The translations under genes and the position numbers were made by a program. Shown in pieces: positions 1 through 6,679 of a DNA stretch of 7,088 nt (the stretch's first letter is position 1; the number at the start of each line of letters is the position of its first letter). Under the pieces are notes generated by a model. The model searched no databases, was not told the origin of the DNA, and saw only the letters and a program-made list of their open reading frames with translations. The stretch is from Candidatus Niyogibacteria bacterium CG10_big_fil_rev_8_21_14_0_10_42_19 (GTDB lineage: Bacteria; Patescibacteriota; Minisyncoccia; 1-14-0-10-42-19): contig PFCN01000035.1 in NCBI GenBank assembly GCA_002774705.1, forward strand, positions 1-7,088. The letters are read 5' to 3'.

Positions 1-48
1 TTCGCGTGGAGAAAATTGGCGCCTTCGGTTCGAGTCCTACCGACGAAT
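1..48 (+). other. Possible partial tRNA 3' end (tRNA-like fragment)
   Basis: The stretch carries a T-loop signature (TTCGAGT at 29-35) followed by a T-arm 3' strand and acceptor-like bases, so it looks like the last third of a tRNA gene whose 5' part lies left of the window. Sixteen bases (27-42, GGTTCGAGTCCTACCG) are identical to the T-arm/acceptor junction of the minus-strand tRNA-Tyr next door. Against a functional tRNA: placing the T-loop canonically gives a T-stem of TTCGG against CCTAC, in which two of five pairs fail, and no CCA is encoded. It could be a degenerate tRNA, a tRNA fragment left by recombination, or a real tRNA with an unusual T-stem. I cannot assign an amino acid because the anticodon is not visible. 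Confidence 0.3.
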
Positions 49-66
49 TTAATAAACTTAAATTAG

Positions 67-150
67 TGGGTGCGGTAGGACTCGAACCTACGTAGTCAAT
101 TAAGACGTTGGGTTTACAGCCCAATGCAATTGCCGCTATGCGACGCACCC
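67..150 (-). tRNA. tRNA-Tyr (anticodon GTA)
   Basis: Read on the minus strand this folds as a complete 84-nt class II tRNA. The acceptor stem GGGTGCG/CGCACCC pairs at all seven positions. The D arm has the GG pair in its loop. The anticodon stem TTGGG/CCCAA encloses the loop CTGTAAA with anticodon GTA (117-115), which decodes UAU/UAC. A long variable arm of about 16 nt contains a short GTC/GAC stem, as expected for bacterial tRNA-Tyr. The T-stem GTAGG/CCTAC is perfect around TTCGAGT. The discriminator base is A, and it is followed by CT rather than CCA, so the CCA tail must be added by a nucleotidyltransferase. The gene lies 65 bases downstream of clpB on the same strand and converges on the tRNA-like fragment to its left. 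Confidence 0.97.
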
Positions 151-159
151 GTATTTAAA

Positions 160-188
160 AGAATAATAAATTAACGCCTTGAAGTAAA
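160..188 (-). promoter_or_regulatory. Candidate promoter for tRNA-Tyr
   Basis: On the minus strand, TTTACT (188-183) and TATTCT (165-160) are separated by 17 bases and lie just upstream of the tRNA 5' end at 150. Each box matches the sigma-70 consensus at four of six positions. An overlapping better -10 match, TATTAT (168-163), has no good -35 at the right distance. The region is AT-rich, so chance matches are likely. Read-through from clpB is an alternative source of the tRNA, since no clear terminator is seen between the two. Confidence 0.3.
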
Positions 189-215
189 CCCCGCGCGCGC
201 CCAGGAATAAGAAAG

Positions 216-2882
216 TTATCTTGTGGCCACTTTTTCTTTCGGTTTGACTTTAGCGCGCTTTATTTTAAAAGCCACCCCATCGGAATTTTTATCCACCACC
301 ACCTCGTCACCGGCACCCACCTCACCTGCAATAATTTTTTCGGCAAGAGGGTCCAATATCTTGCTCTGTAAAAATCTCCTCAAAGGACGCGCCCCGTAAT
401 GCGGGTCGTATCCTTCTTTTGAAAAATATTCTTTGGCGCCCGAAGTAAGCGATATCTCTATCTCTTTTAAAGCCAAACGCTTCTTAACTTCTCCTAGTTG
501 AATTCCGAGGATCTGCTCCAGATCTTTCGGTGTAAGAGGGTTAAAAATTATAACCTCATCCAGACGGTTAAGGAATTCCGGACGGAATCTTTTTTCCAAA
601 GCTTTGCGAATCTTCGATTTAAGTTCTTGGGAACGATCGGAGTCTTTTTCTTCAGTCGTCCCAAATCCGAGCTTCTCCATTTCCTGCACAAATTCCGACC
701 CGACGTTTGAAGTCATTACAATGACCGTATTCTTGAAATTGACCTTGCGTCCCTTGGCGTCGGTAAGACGCCCGTTATCAAGTATCTGCAATAAAATATT
801 AAAGACTTCGGGATGCGCTTTTTCAATCTCGTCAAAAAGTACCACCGAATAAGGCCGATGCCTTATAATTTCCGCGACCTGTCCTCCTTCTTCATACCCC
901 ACATAGCCCGGAGGAGAACCGATGAATTTGGATACCGAGTGCTGTTCCATATATTCAGACATATCCACCCGTACAAGCGCGTTTTCGTCGGTAAACATAA
1001 ATTTGGCCAGAGTCTTCGCGAGTTCGGTCTTTCCTACTCCGGTTGGACCCAAAAACATAAATGAACCGATAGGACGTTCGGGATCCGCGATCCCCGCGCG
1101 TGAACGCCTCACGGCGTTCGATATTTTAGATATGGCCTCGGCCTGTCCGATAACCTGTTTTTGAAGTTCTTTTTCCATGCGCATAAGTTTTTTTGCCTCC
1201 TCCTCAAGCATTCTCGATACGGGAATGGTGGTCCACCTTGATACGATCAAAGCTATGTCTTCGGAAGTAACCTCTTCTCTTAATATTTTGCGAGAAGCCT
1301 GCAATTTTTTTAAACGCTCTTCTTCCGATCTTAATTGTCGTTCGTTCTCGGGTATGCGCGCGTAACGGATCTCCGCGACTTTGGTTAAGTCGGTTGCCCG
1401 CTCCGCCTGATCCGCCTCCAATTTGAGGCGGTCTATATCTTTCCTTAAACCATGGATGTGTGAAATAGTTTCTTTTTCGTTGGTCCATCTTAATTCGAGG
1501 CCGGAGGTCTTCTCCCGCACATCATTAATCCTTTTTTGGATCTTTTTTATTTTACTTACCGATTTATTGTCGCTTTCTTTCTTTAACGATTCCTTTTCGA
1601 TCTCAAGACGCATAATCTCTCTCCTCGTAGACTCAAGCTCCTCGGGCATGCTGTCCAAATTAAGCCGAAGGGCGGAAGCCGCCTCATCCATAAGGTCAAC
1701 CGCCTTATCCGGAAGAAATCTATCGGTGATATACCGGGCCGACAAATTTACCGCGGAAACAATAGAGGCATCCGTTATTCGCACGCCGTGATGAATTTCA
1801 TACCGATCTTTAATTCCGCGTAAAATAGCGATGGCATCTTCGGTCGAAGGCTCATCCACCAGCACCGGCTGAAACCTTCTGGCAAGAGCCACATCTTTTT
1901 CTATATATTTCTGATATTCATTCAAAGTGGTTGCTCCAATCGCCCTGAGTTCTCCTCGGGCAAGCGCCGGCTTTACCATATTTGAAGCATCAATAGCCCC
2001 CTCAGCCCCTCCTGCTCCGACTATCGTATGAAGCTCATCAATAAACAAAATTATCTTTCCTTGGGCTCGTTCAATCTCGCGGATAACCGCTTTAAAACGG
2101 TCCTCAAATTCTCCTCTGTATTTGGTACCGGCAACAAGCGCTCCGATATCAAGAGATATTAATTCTTTATTCTTAAGGGATTCCGGCACGTCTTTATCGA
2201 CAATGCGCTTCGCGAGACCTTCGGCAATCGCGGTTTTTCCCACTCCGGCCTCACCTATCAAAACCGGATTATTTTTTGTACGACGCGAAAGAATCTGCAT
2301 TATCCTCCTAATTTCTTCATCTCGTCCGATAACCGGATCAAGCTTATCTTCGCGGGCAAGCTTGGTAAGATTTCTGGCATAGCGTTCAAGGACATGCATT
2401 TTGGATTCCGGCTCAAGATCGGTCACATGTTCGGACCCCCGTAATTCGCTGATAGTACGCGATACCATATCACGGCTTATATTAAAACGGCTCAATATCT
2501 CAAAGGCCTTACCCGGGACGTCAAAAATACCCATGAACAAATGTTCCGTTGATATATATTCGTCTTTCATGGTGCGCGCAAGACGTAAAGACGATTCAAT
2601 AATCTTCCCAAATTCCGGAGTAAGGATCATCTGGATCGAAGACATCGTGGGAGTTGAGCCTCCTCCCTTTGTTTCAAGGGAATCCAAAACCGCGTCTATC
2701 ATCATCCCATAATCAATGTTGAGTTTGTCCAGAATCGAAACCACCATCCCCTCTTCTTGTAAAAGCAAAGCCGCCAAGAGATGAACCGAATCAACCTGGT
2801 TTTGGGCGCGCTCAATGGCAAGCTCATGGGCTTTTCTTATGGCTTCTTGCGCTTTTATTGTGAATTGTCCGAATGGGAACAT
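216..2882 (-). CDS. clpB: ClpB-type AAA+ disaggregase/unfoldase with a ClpC-like loop
   Basis: This is an 888-residue Hsp100 protein with two AAA+ rings, expected to form a cytoplasmic hexamer that threads aggregated proteins through its central pore. Visible parts: a double Clp N domain (about 1-148); first ATPase with Walker A GEAGVGKT (210-217), Walker B D282-E283, pore loop Y255 and arginine-finger pair R335-R336; a long coiled-coil M domain (about 405-535); second ATPase with Walker A GPTGVGKT (612-619), Walker B D684-E685, pore loop GYVG (659-662), arginine finger R773 and sensor-2 GAR (830-832). All catalytic residues are present. The M domain is of ClpB length, much longer than in ClpC. 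Oddly, the segment before FRPEF is longer than in ClpB and holds LGF (738-740), which resembles the ClpP-docking loop of ClpC. Automatic annotation might therefore call it a Clp protease ATP-binding subunit. The tail is basic. The ATG at 2882 fits the family N terminus, but only an A-rich leader precedes it, with no Shine-Dalgarno. Confidence 0.93.
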   Translation of the reverse strand: MFPFGQFTIKAQEAIRKAHELAIERAQNQVDSVHLLAALLLQEEGMVVSILDKLNIDYGMMIDAVLDSLETKGGGSTPTMSSIQMILTPEFGKIIESSLRLARTMKDEYISTEHLFMGIFDVPGKAFEILSRFNISRDMVSRTISELRGSEHVTDLEPESKMHVLERYARNLTKLAREDKLDPVIGRDEEIRRIMQILSRRTKNNPVLIGEAGVGKTAIAEGLAKRIVDKDVPESLKNKELISLDIGALVAGTKYRGEFEDRFKAVIREIERAQGKIILFIDELHTIVGAGGAEGAIDASNMVKPALARGELRAIGATTLNEYQKYIEKDVALARRFQPVLVDEPSTEDAIAILRGIKDRYEIHHGVRITDASIVSAVNLSARYITDRFLPDKAVDLMDEAASALRLNLDSMPEELESTRREIMRLEIEKESLKKESDNKSVSKIKKIQKRINDVREKTSGLELRWTNEKETISHIHGLRKDIDRLKLEADQAERATDLTKVAEIRYARIPENERQLRSEEERLKKLQASRKILREEVTSEDIALIVSRWTTIPVSRMLEEEAKKLMRMEKELQKQVIGQAEAISKISNAVRRSRAGIADPERPIGSFMFLGPTGVGKTELAKTLAKFMFTDENALVRVDMSEYMEQHSVSKFIGSPPGYVGYEEGGQVAEIIRHRPYSVVLFDEIEKAHPEVFNILLQILDNGRLTDAKGRKVNFKNTVIVMTSNVGSEFVQEMEKLGFGTTEEKDSDRSQELKSKIRKALEKRFRPEFLNRLDEVIIFNPLTPKDLEQILGIQLGEVKKRLALKEIEISLTSGAKEYFSKEGYDPHYGARPLRRFLQSKILDPLAEKIIAGEVGAGDEVVVDKNSDGVAFKIKRAKVKPKEKVATR

Positions 2883-2913
2883 ATTTTTATTTTATTATTT
2901 TTTTATTTATTAG
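2883..2913 (-). promoter_or_regulatory. A/T-only-like spacer and translation leader of clpB
   Basis: This 31-base gap between the htrA stop and the clpB ATG is almost pure A/T. On the coding strand it is a run of A with scattered T (for example AATAAAAAAATAATAAAA). It contains no GGAG/AGGA-type ribosome-binding site. A TATAAC box overlaps the end of htrA, but no credible -35 lies at the right distance. The stretch probably acts as an unstructured A-rich leader that helps ribosome entry, and clpB is probably expressed with htrA. An internal promoter cannot be excluded. Confidence 0.4.
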
Positions 2914-4185
2914 TTATAAATTTTCCGGACGCTCGGCGAGCTTTACTTTTAATATAATTTCCTCGCCGTCGCGTAATATTTTTAATTCTATCTCGTCGCC
3001 TATTCTCCTCTGACTGATAATGCTGGCGAGCGTTTTATCGGGAGAAATAACCTCTCCGGATATCTCAAGGATAACATCTCCCTCTTTGACTCCGGCTTCA
3101 AACGCGGGGGAGTTGGGCATAACCGCCGGATAATTACCCGCTGGCATTACGAGCGCCCCGCGGTCTACGGAAAGGTTCTTTTCTTTCGCTATCTCCGCAT
3201 TTATCATAGCGTACCTCACCCCAAGATAGGCATAGCGTATCTCGCCGAAATTATTTACATCAGATATGGCTTTAGAAATAAAATTTATCGGAAGAGCAAA
3301 TCCTATGTTCTCGGCTCCCCGCGCTACCGCGGTGCTTATCCCTATCGCTTTGCCCGTCAGATCGAGAACCGGACCTCCTGAATTTCCGAGATTAATCGCG
3401 GCATCCGTTTGGATTACTTCGCGAAGTTCCGTGCCTGACGAGACTATTATAGTCCGCCTTAATCCCGAAACAATACCCACGGAAACCGTATTTTGAAATT
3501 CACCGAGAGCGTTGCCTATCACCACAACCGTTTCGCCAATATTTATATTATCGGAATTGCCGAGACTTATAAACGGGAAATTGTCGCCCTCTACTTTTAA
3601 TACCGCGATATCCTGAGCAGGGTCCCTCGCGAGTACTTTCGCCGAAAGTTTTTTGCCATTATTCATTACGATAGTATAGTCGGCCTCAATGTCCCCAACC
3701 ACATGTCTGTTGGTAATAAGCATTCCGTCTTTTGAGACAAAAAACCCCGAACCCGAAGAAACCTGAACCCTCTTTGTCTCGCCTTCTTGCGGAACCTGAT
3801 ATTGCAGAAAGAACTCTTCGGGAATAAAATCCTTTAACAACGGGTCGTCAAAAAAAGGATTTATAAAATATCTATCTATGACCGGCACGTCTTTTGAGGC
3901 AACAACGCTAACTACTGCGGGCGAAACCTCGCGGACAATTTTTACAACCTGACTATCTTGAAAAATGACAGTAATTTCTTGATCCTTGGAACCTTCGGAA
4001 TTATTCATATTTTCGCTTGGAGTTTCTCTGACAAATTCAACAACTTTCTGAAATGTTTCGGTCACTCTGGCCGGAGCCTGATCTATCAAAGCAACGGTGA
4101 CTATCCCAGTAACAAAAGATGTTACGAAGCTCACCAGTAACACTAAAAGAACCATCTGTGTCTTTGTTAGATTTTCCATTTCCAT
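2914..4185 (-). CDS. htrA: Membrane-anchored HtrA/Deg serine protease, single PDZ
   Basis: This 423-residue trypsin-like serine protease degrades or trims misfolded proteins outside the cytoplasmic membrane. Residues 11-34 form one hydrophobic segment after a short N terminus, most likely an uncleaved anchor that places the rest outside. A low-complexity polar linker (about 35-75) follows. The protease domain starts near 'VSPAVVSVVASKD' (88-100). The catalytic triad is complete: H161 in TNRHVVG, D192 in DPAQDIAVLKV, and S269 in NLGNSGGP, with the oxyanion-hole glycines intact. An aromatic/acidic insert (about 102-140) precedes the GSGF motif and probably corresponds to the regulatory LA loop. 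One PDZ domain (about 318-420) begins at YLGV. The architecture resembles DegS or single-PDZ HtrA rather than two-PDZ DegP. ATG at 4185 lies 2 bases after iscS, with a weak AAGG about 10 bases upstream inside the iscS end; a second in-frame ATG two codons later is possible. Confidence 0.95.
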   Translation of the reverse strand: MEMENLTKTQMVLLVLLVSFVTSFVTGIVTVALIDQAPARVTETFQKVVEFVRETPSENMNNSEGSKDQEITVIFQDSQVVKIVREVSPAVVSVVASKDVPVIDRYFINPFFDDPLLKDFIPEEFFLQYQVPQEGETKRVQVSSGSGFFVSKDGMLITNRHVVGDIEADYTIVMNNGKKLSAKVLARDPAQDIAVLKVEGDNFPFISLGNSDNINIGETVVVIGNALGEFQNTVSVGIVSGLRRTIIVSSGTELREVIQTDAAINLGNSGGPVLDLTGKAIGISTAVARGAENIGFALPINFISKAISDVNNFGEIRYAYLGVRYAMINAEIAKEKNLSVDRGALVMPAGNYPAVMPNSPAFEAGVKEGDVILEISGEVISPDKTLASIISQRRIGDEIELKILRDGEEIILKVKLAERPENL

Positions 4186-4187
4186 AA

Positions 4188-5384
4188 TTACTTTACCTTA
4201 TTATAGATGAATTTTTTGATTAAGTCAACAAAAATGGCCTTAAATTGGTTAATTTCTTGAGATGTTGTATTTCTGCCAAGGGTAATCCTGATACTCGCCC
4301 GCGCCTCTTTTTCGCTTCTTCCGATAGCCCGGAGAACATGCGAAGGTTTTTGGGCGCGTCCGGCGCAGGCCGCGCCCGACGAGACGCAAACTCCTTTCTC
4401 CGATAACATAATAAGCAAAGATTCTCCATCAACGAGCGCGCCGAGACATAGGTTAATATTGTTCGCGAGTCGATTCTCCTTCGGACCGTTAAGAAAAGCC
4501 CGGGGGAAGATCTCTTCAAGCTCCCCAGAAAGCGCGGACCTCATTTCGTTTATCCGGGTCGCGCTCTCCTTATGGTCTTTTTCTCCCAAGAGCCGTACGG
4601 CTTCGGCAAACCCCGCTATAAGCGGGACATTTTCGGTAGATGAACGAAGTCCGTACTCCTGCCCGCCCCCGAAAAGAATTGGCTCAAGTTTTATCCCTTC
4701 TTTAATATATAAAGCGCCCACTCCTTTTGGCCCATAAATCTTCTGGGCCGATAGCGTCATAAGATCTACTTTCAAATTTTCCACATTCATATCAAGAAAT
4801 TGAGCGGCTTGCGCGGCATCGGTATGAAAATAAAGGTCATCTCGCCCCAAATCACGAATCATGCTTCCTATCTTTGAGATGTGCTGAATAACTCCTATCT
4901 CATTATTCGCGTATCCCATCGAGACCAAAACCGTCTCCGGACGAATAGCGTTGAGAACCTGCCGGGGAGATATATACCCTTCGCCGTCCGCAACAAGATA
5001 ATCCGCATCAATAACGCCTTCTTTTTCAAGCATCCTTACCGGCTCCAAAACAGATTTGTGTTCAATCGCTGAAGTAATAATATGCAATTTACCGGCGTTC
5101 GGATTTTTTTTCTTTAACCGGGATATCAATCCTCTTATTGCCAGATTGTTTGCCTCGGTCGCGGAACCGGTAAAAATTATTTCACGGGAATATTGGGCCC
5201 CCAAGAATTTCTTCAAAACATCGCGCGCGTTGTCCACCGCGATCAAGGCCTCATGCCCGCATGAATGAAGGGAACCGGGGTTCGCGAAAACACCCGACCA
5301 GTATTTCTCCATAACCGAAATAACCTCCGGGGACACCGGAGTTGAAGCCGCGTAGTCTAAATATATTTTTTTATTTCCAATCAT
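4188..5384 (-). CDS. iscS: Class I cysteine desulfurase (NifS/IscS family)
   Basis: This 398-residue PLP enzyme converts L-cysteine to L-alanine and holds the sulfur as a persulfide for Fe-S cluster assembly or tRNA thiolation. The N terminus IYLDYAASTP is the family hallmark. PLP-site residues visible are H109 in IEHKSV, D189 and Q192 in HTDAAQA, and the Schiff-base lysine K215 in LSAQKIYGPKG. The persulfide cysteine is C340 in SSGAACAG, followed by a loop of IscS/NifS length ending in PSHVL; this places it in class I rather than SufS. Deviations are a second cysteine, C333, seven residues before the catalytic one, and RSSTEN (247-252) where RSGTEN or RAGTEN is usual. No IscU, IscR or MnmA gene is visible beside it, so its acceptor is unknown. 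The start overlaps the ndh end by 14 bases and has a good GGAG 5 bases upstream of the ATG, which indicates coupled translation. Confidence 0.95.
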   Translation of the reverse strand: MIGNKKIYLDYAASTPVSPEVISVMEKYWSGVFANPGSLHSCGHEALIAVDNARDVLKKFLGAQYSREIIFTGSATEANNLAIRGLISRLKKKNPNAGKLHIITSAIEHKSVLEPVRMLEKEGVIDADYLVADGEGYISPRQVLNAIRPETVLVSMGYANNEIGVIQHISKIGSMIRDLGRDDLYFHTDAAQAAQFLDMNVENLKVDLMTLSAQKIYGPKGVGALYIKEGIKLEPILFGGGQEYGLRSSTENVPLIAGFAEAVRLLGEKDHKESATRINEMRSALSGELEEIFPRAFLNGPKENRLANNINLCLGALVDGESLLIMLSEKGVCVSSGAACAGRAQKPSHVLRAIGRSEKEARASIRITLGRNTTSQEINQFKAIFVDLIKKFIYNKVK

Positions 5385-6615
5385 TTTTTCTCCACATTTT
5401 CCAGGATCTCCTTAAGTCAAGTATGCTTGAAAAATAATTCAGCGCGATAAAACGCCTCATGAGCCACGCGACAAACCCTGAAATTTTTATATTTTTAATA
5501 TCCGCAATAGCGTATTTACCCCCCAATGGTATTATAAAAGACGACTCATGAAAATGATATGAAAAAACATGCATTTTATGGATCGTTCTTTTCAAAAAGT
5601 ACGCGACAAATCGCCCTTGTATGATCGCGTTCTGCGCGGTCATCGCGGAATTATTTTTTTTATAAAATGCCGAATCTCCTATAGCAAAGATATTATCATA
5701 AGGCGGGACTTTAAGATATTCATCCACCACAAGGCGTTTTTTATCGTCAAGCTCGGCTCCTTTGATTGTTTCGCAAATAGGACCGGCCTTTACTCCCGCG
5801 GTCCAGATCAAAACATCATAATCAAAAGAGTCGCCCTCTTTTGTTTTGATATCGGTCGGGGTGGCCTTAATTATATGGCTTTGCAAAGATATTTTTACGC
5901 CTTTGCGCGTAAGATGTTTTTGAGTTTTTTCTGATGCCCACCGGCTGGCCGGCGGGATTAATCTATCTTTTGACTCTACTATTAATATACTGAAATTTTC
6001 TTTAGGGTGGTCGTGGATCCCTGAAAGATCATGAACGTAATCAATAAGCTCGCCGGCGAGTTCACATCCGGTATAACCGCCCCCGCATATTACCAGTCTT
6101 ATTGTTTCGTGCTTGCCTTTGGAAATAAAAAGCTCGTCAATACTATTTCTGATATTTAAGGCGTCGTTAGCCGTTTTCAGCTCTAAGGCATAGTCGCGTA
6201 TTCCTTCAATCGAGTAAAAATCACTCACCGACCCTGCCGCTACGATAAGCCACGTATAATCTATACTTCCGTTGTTTGCGGTTTTAACGCATTTGTTTTC
6301 CGCGTCAATTCTCAAAACTTCATCAATCATGATCCGAATCTTATTTTCGTCAATAATGTCCTTCAAGGATATAATTGACGATCCGCGCAACGCGTGAAAT
6401 TTTTGTTTTAAAGATAGGCCGTTTTCCGCGGTTTTGGACTGTTTTTCGGAAAGACGAAGAGACGCAATCTTATAATAATCCGAAGAAAATTCATGATAGC
6501 CGTCTTTATCGATAAGCAATATCTCGGCATCTTTATAAACATGTTTTTCAAGATCTTTGGCGGCCCTAATGCCGCCGAAGCCTCCTCCAATTATAATTAT
6601 CCTTTTGCTCCTCAT
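5371..6615 (-). CDS. ndh: Type II NADH dehydrogenase (NDH-2-like flavoprotein)
   Basis: This 414-residue protein belongs to the two-dinucleotide-binding flavoprotein family and most resembles NDH-2, which passes electrons from NADH through FAD to membrane quinone without pumping protons. The FAD Rossmann motif GGGFGG is at 10-15. The NAD(P)H Rossmann motif GGGYTGCELAGE (178-189) divides the protein in two. WTAGV (271-275) and the FAD-contacting IFAIGD (309-314) follow in the expected order, and TAQNA (326-330) matches the AxQ-type motif near the quinone site. The C-terminal part (about 378-414) alternates hydrophobic/aromatic and basic residues (GFVAWLMRRF, LDLRRSWKMW), typical of the amphipathic helices that bind NDH-2 to the membrane surface. 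Length is normal for the family. It is the first gene of the four-gene cluster. No Shine-Dalgarno precedes the ATG. A different quinone- or ferredoxin-linked oxidoreductase cannot be excluded, because substrate specificity is not readable here. Confidence 0.88.
   Translation of the reverse strand: MRSKRIIIIGGGFGGIRAAKDLEKHVYKDAEILLIDKDGYHEFSSDYYKIASLRLSEKQSKTAENGLSLKQKFHALRGSSIISLKDIIDENKIRIMIDEVLRIDAENKCVKTANNGSIDYTWLIVAAGSVSDFYSIEGIRDYALELKTANDALNIRNSIDELFISKGKHETIRLVICGGGYTGCELAGELIDYVHDLSGIHDHPKENFSILIVESKDRLIPPASRWASEKTQKHLTRKGVKISLQSHIIKATPTDIKTKEGDSFDYDVLIWTAGVKAGPICETIKGAELDDKKRLVVDEYLKVPPYDNIFAIGDSAFYKKNNSAMTAQNAIIQGRFVAYFLKRTIHKMHVFSYHFHESSFIIPLGGKYAIADIKNIKISGFVAWLMRRFIALNYFSSILDLRRSWKMWRKNDWK
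5390..5393 (-). promoter_or_regulatory. Shine-Dalgarno of the cysteine desulfurase gene
   Basis: GGAG on the minus strand lies 5 bases before the ATG at 5384 and sits inside the last codons of ndh. It is the clearest ribosome-binding site in the window and fixes the iscS start. The arrangement implies translational coupling between ndh and iscS. Confidence 0.6.
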
Positions 6616-6621
6616 GCTTTA

Positions 6622-6650
6622 AGTTTAAAATAAATCAACGGCCAAATCAA
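6622..6650 (-). promoter_or_regulatory. Candidate promoter of the ndh-iscS-htrA-clpB cluster
   Basis: On the minus strand, TTGATT (6650-6645) and TAAACT (6627-6622) are separated by exactly 17 bases; each matches four of six consensus positions. The -10 box ends only 6 bases before the ndh ATG, so transcription would start at or next to the start codon and give a leaderless mRNA. That agrees with the lack of a Shine-Dalgarno. The match is weak and the sequence AT-rich, so this is a suggestion only. Confidence 0.33.
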
Positions 6651-6663
6651 AATGCTTTGGACG

Positions 6664-6675
6664 TCGGACATCCGA
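6664..6675. repeat. Short palindrome downstream of the transposase gene
   Basis: TCGGACATCCGA has 5-bp arms (6664-6668 and 6671-6675) around two bases and lies 4 bases past the transposase stop codon. A second, looser inverted repeat (CCAAA 6642-6646 / TTTGG 6656-6660, 9-base loop) follows. Neither is followed by a T-run good enough to call a terminator. Small hairpins next to Y1 transposase genes can be element ends or REP-like substrates, but a 12-base palindrome can also arise by chance. Confidence 0.25.
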
Positions 6676-6679
6676 AATA

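Noticed and set aside
46..64. AT-only inverted repeat (AATTTA/TAAATT) between the two convergent tRNA-like elements as a terminator
   Set aside because: The six-pair A/T stem is too weak and has no flanking GC pairs. Such repeats are common in AT-rich spacer.
498..2712. Several + strand open frames of 60-122 codons opposite clpB, and one 94-codon minus-strand frame at 1204-1488
   Set aside because: All lie inside the fully conserved clpB gene in other frames, show no recognisable motifs, and have the composition expected of shadow frames.
216..2882. Calling the Clp ATPase ClpC
   Set aside because: The M domain is about 130 residues, as in ClpB, not the short ClpC type. The ClpC resemblance is limited mainly to the loop around 738-740, so I kept ClpB and reported the loop as a finding.
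4220..4519. 99-codon minus-strand frame within the cysteine desulfurase gene, plus + strand frames opposite iscS, htrA and ndh
   Set aside because: The overlapping genes are conserved over their whole length. The alternative frames show no domain, no ribosome-binding site and no plausible role.
6408..6590. 60-codon minus-strand frame near the start of ndh
   Set aside because: It overlaps the FAD-binding N terminus of ndh in another frame and is a shadow.
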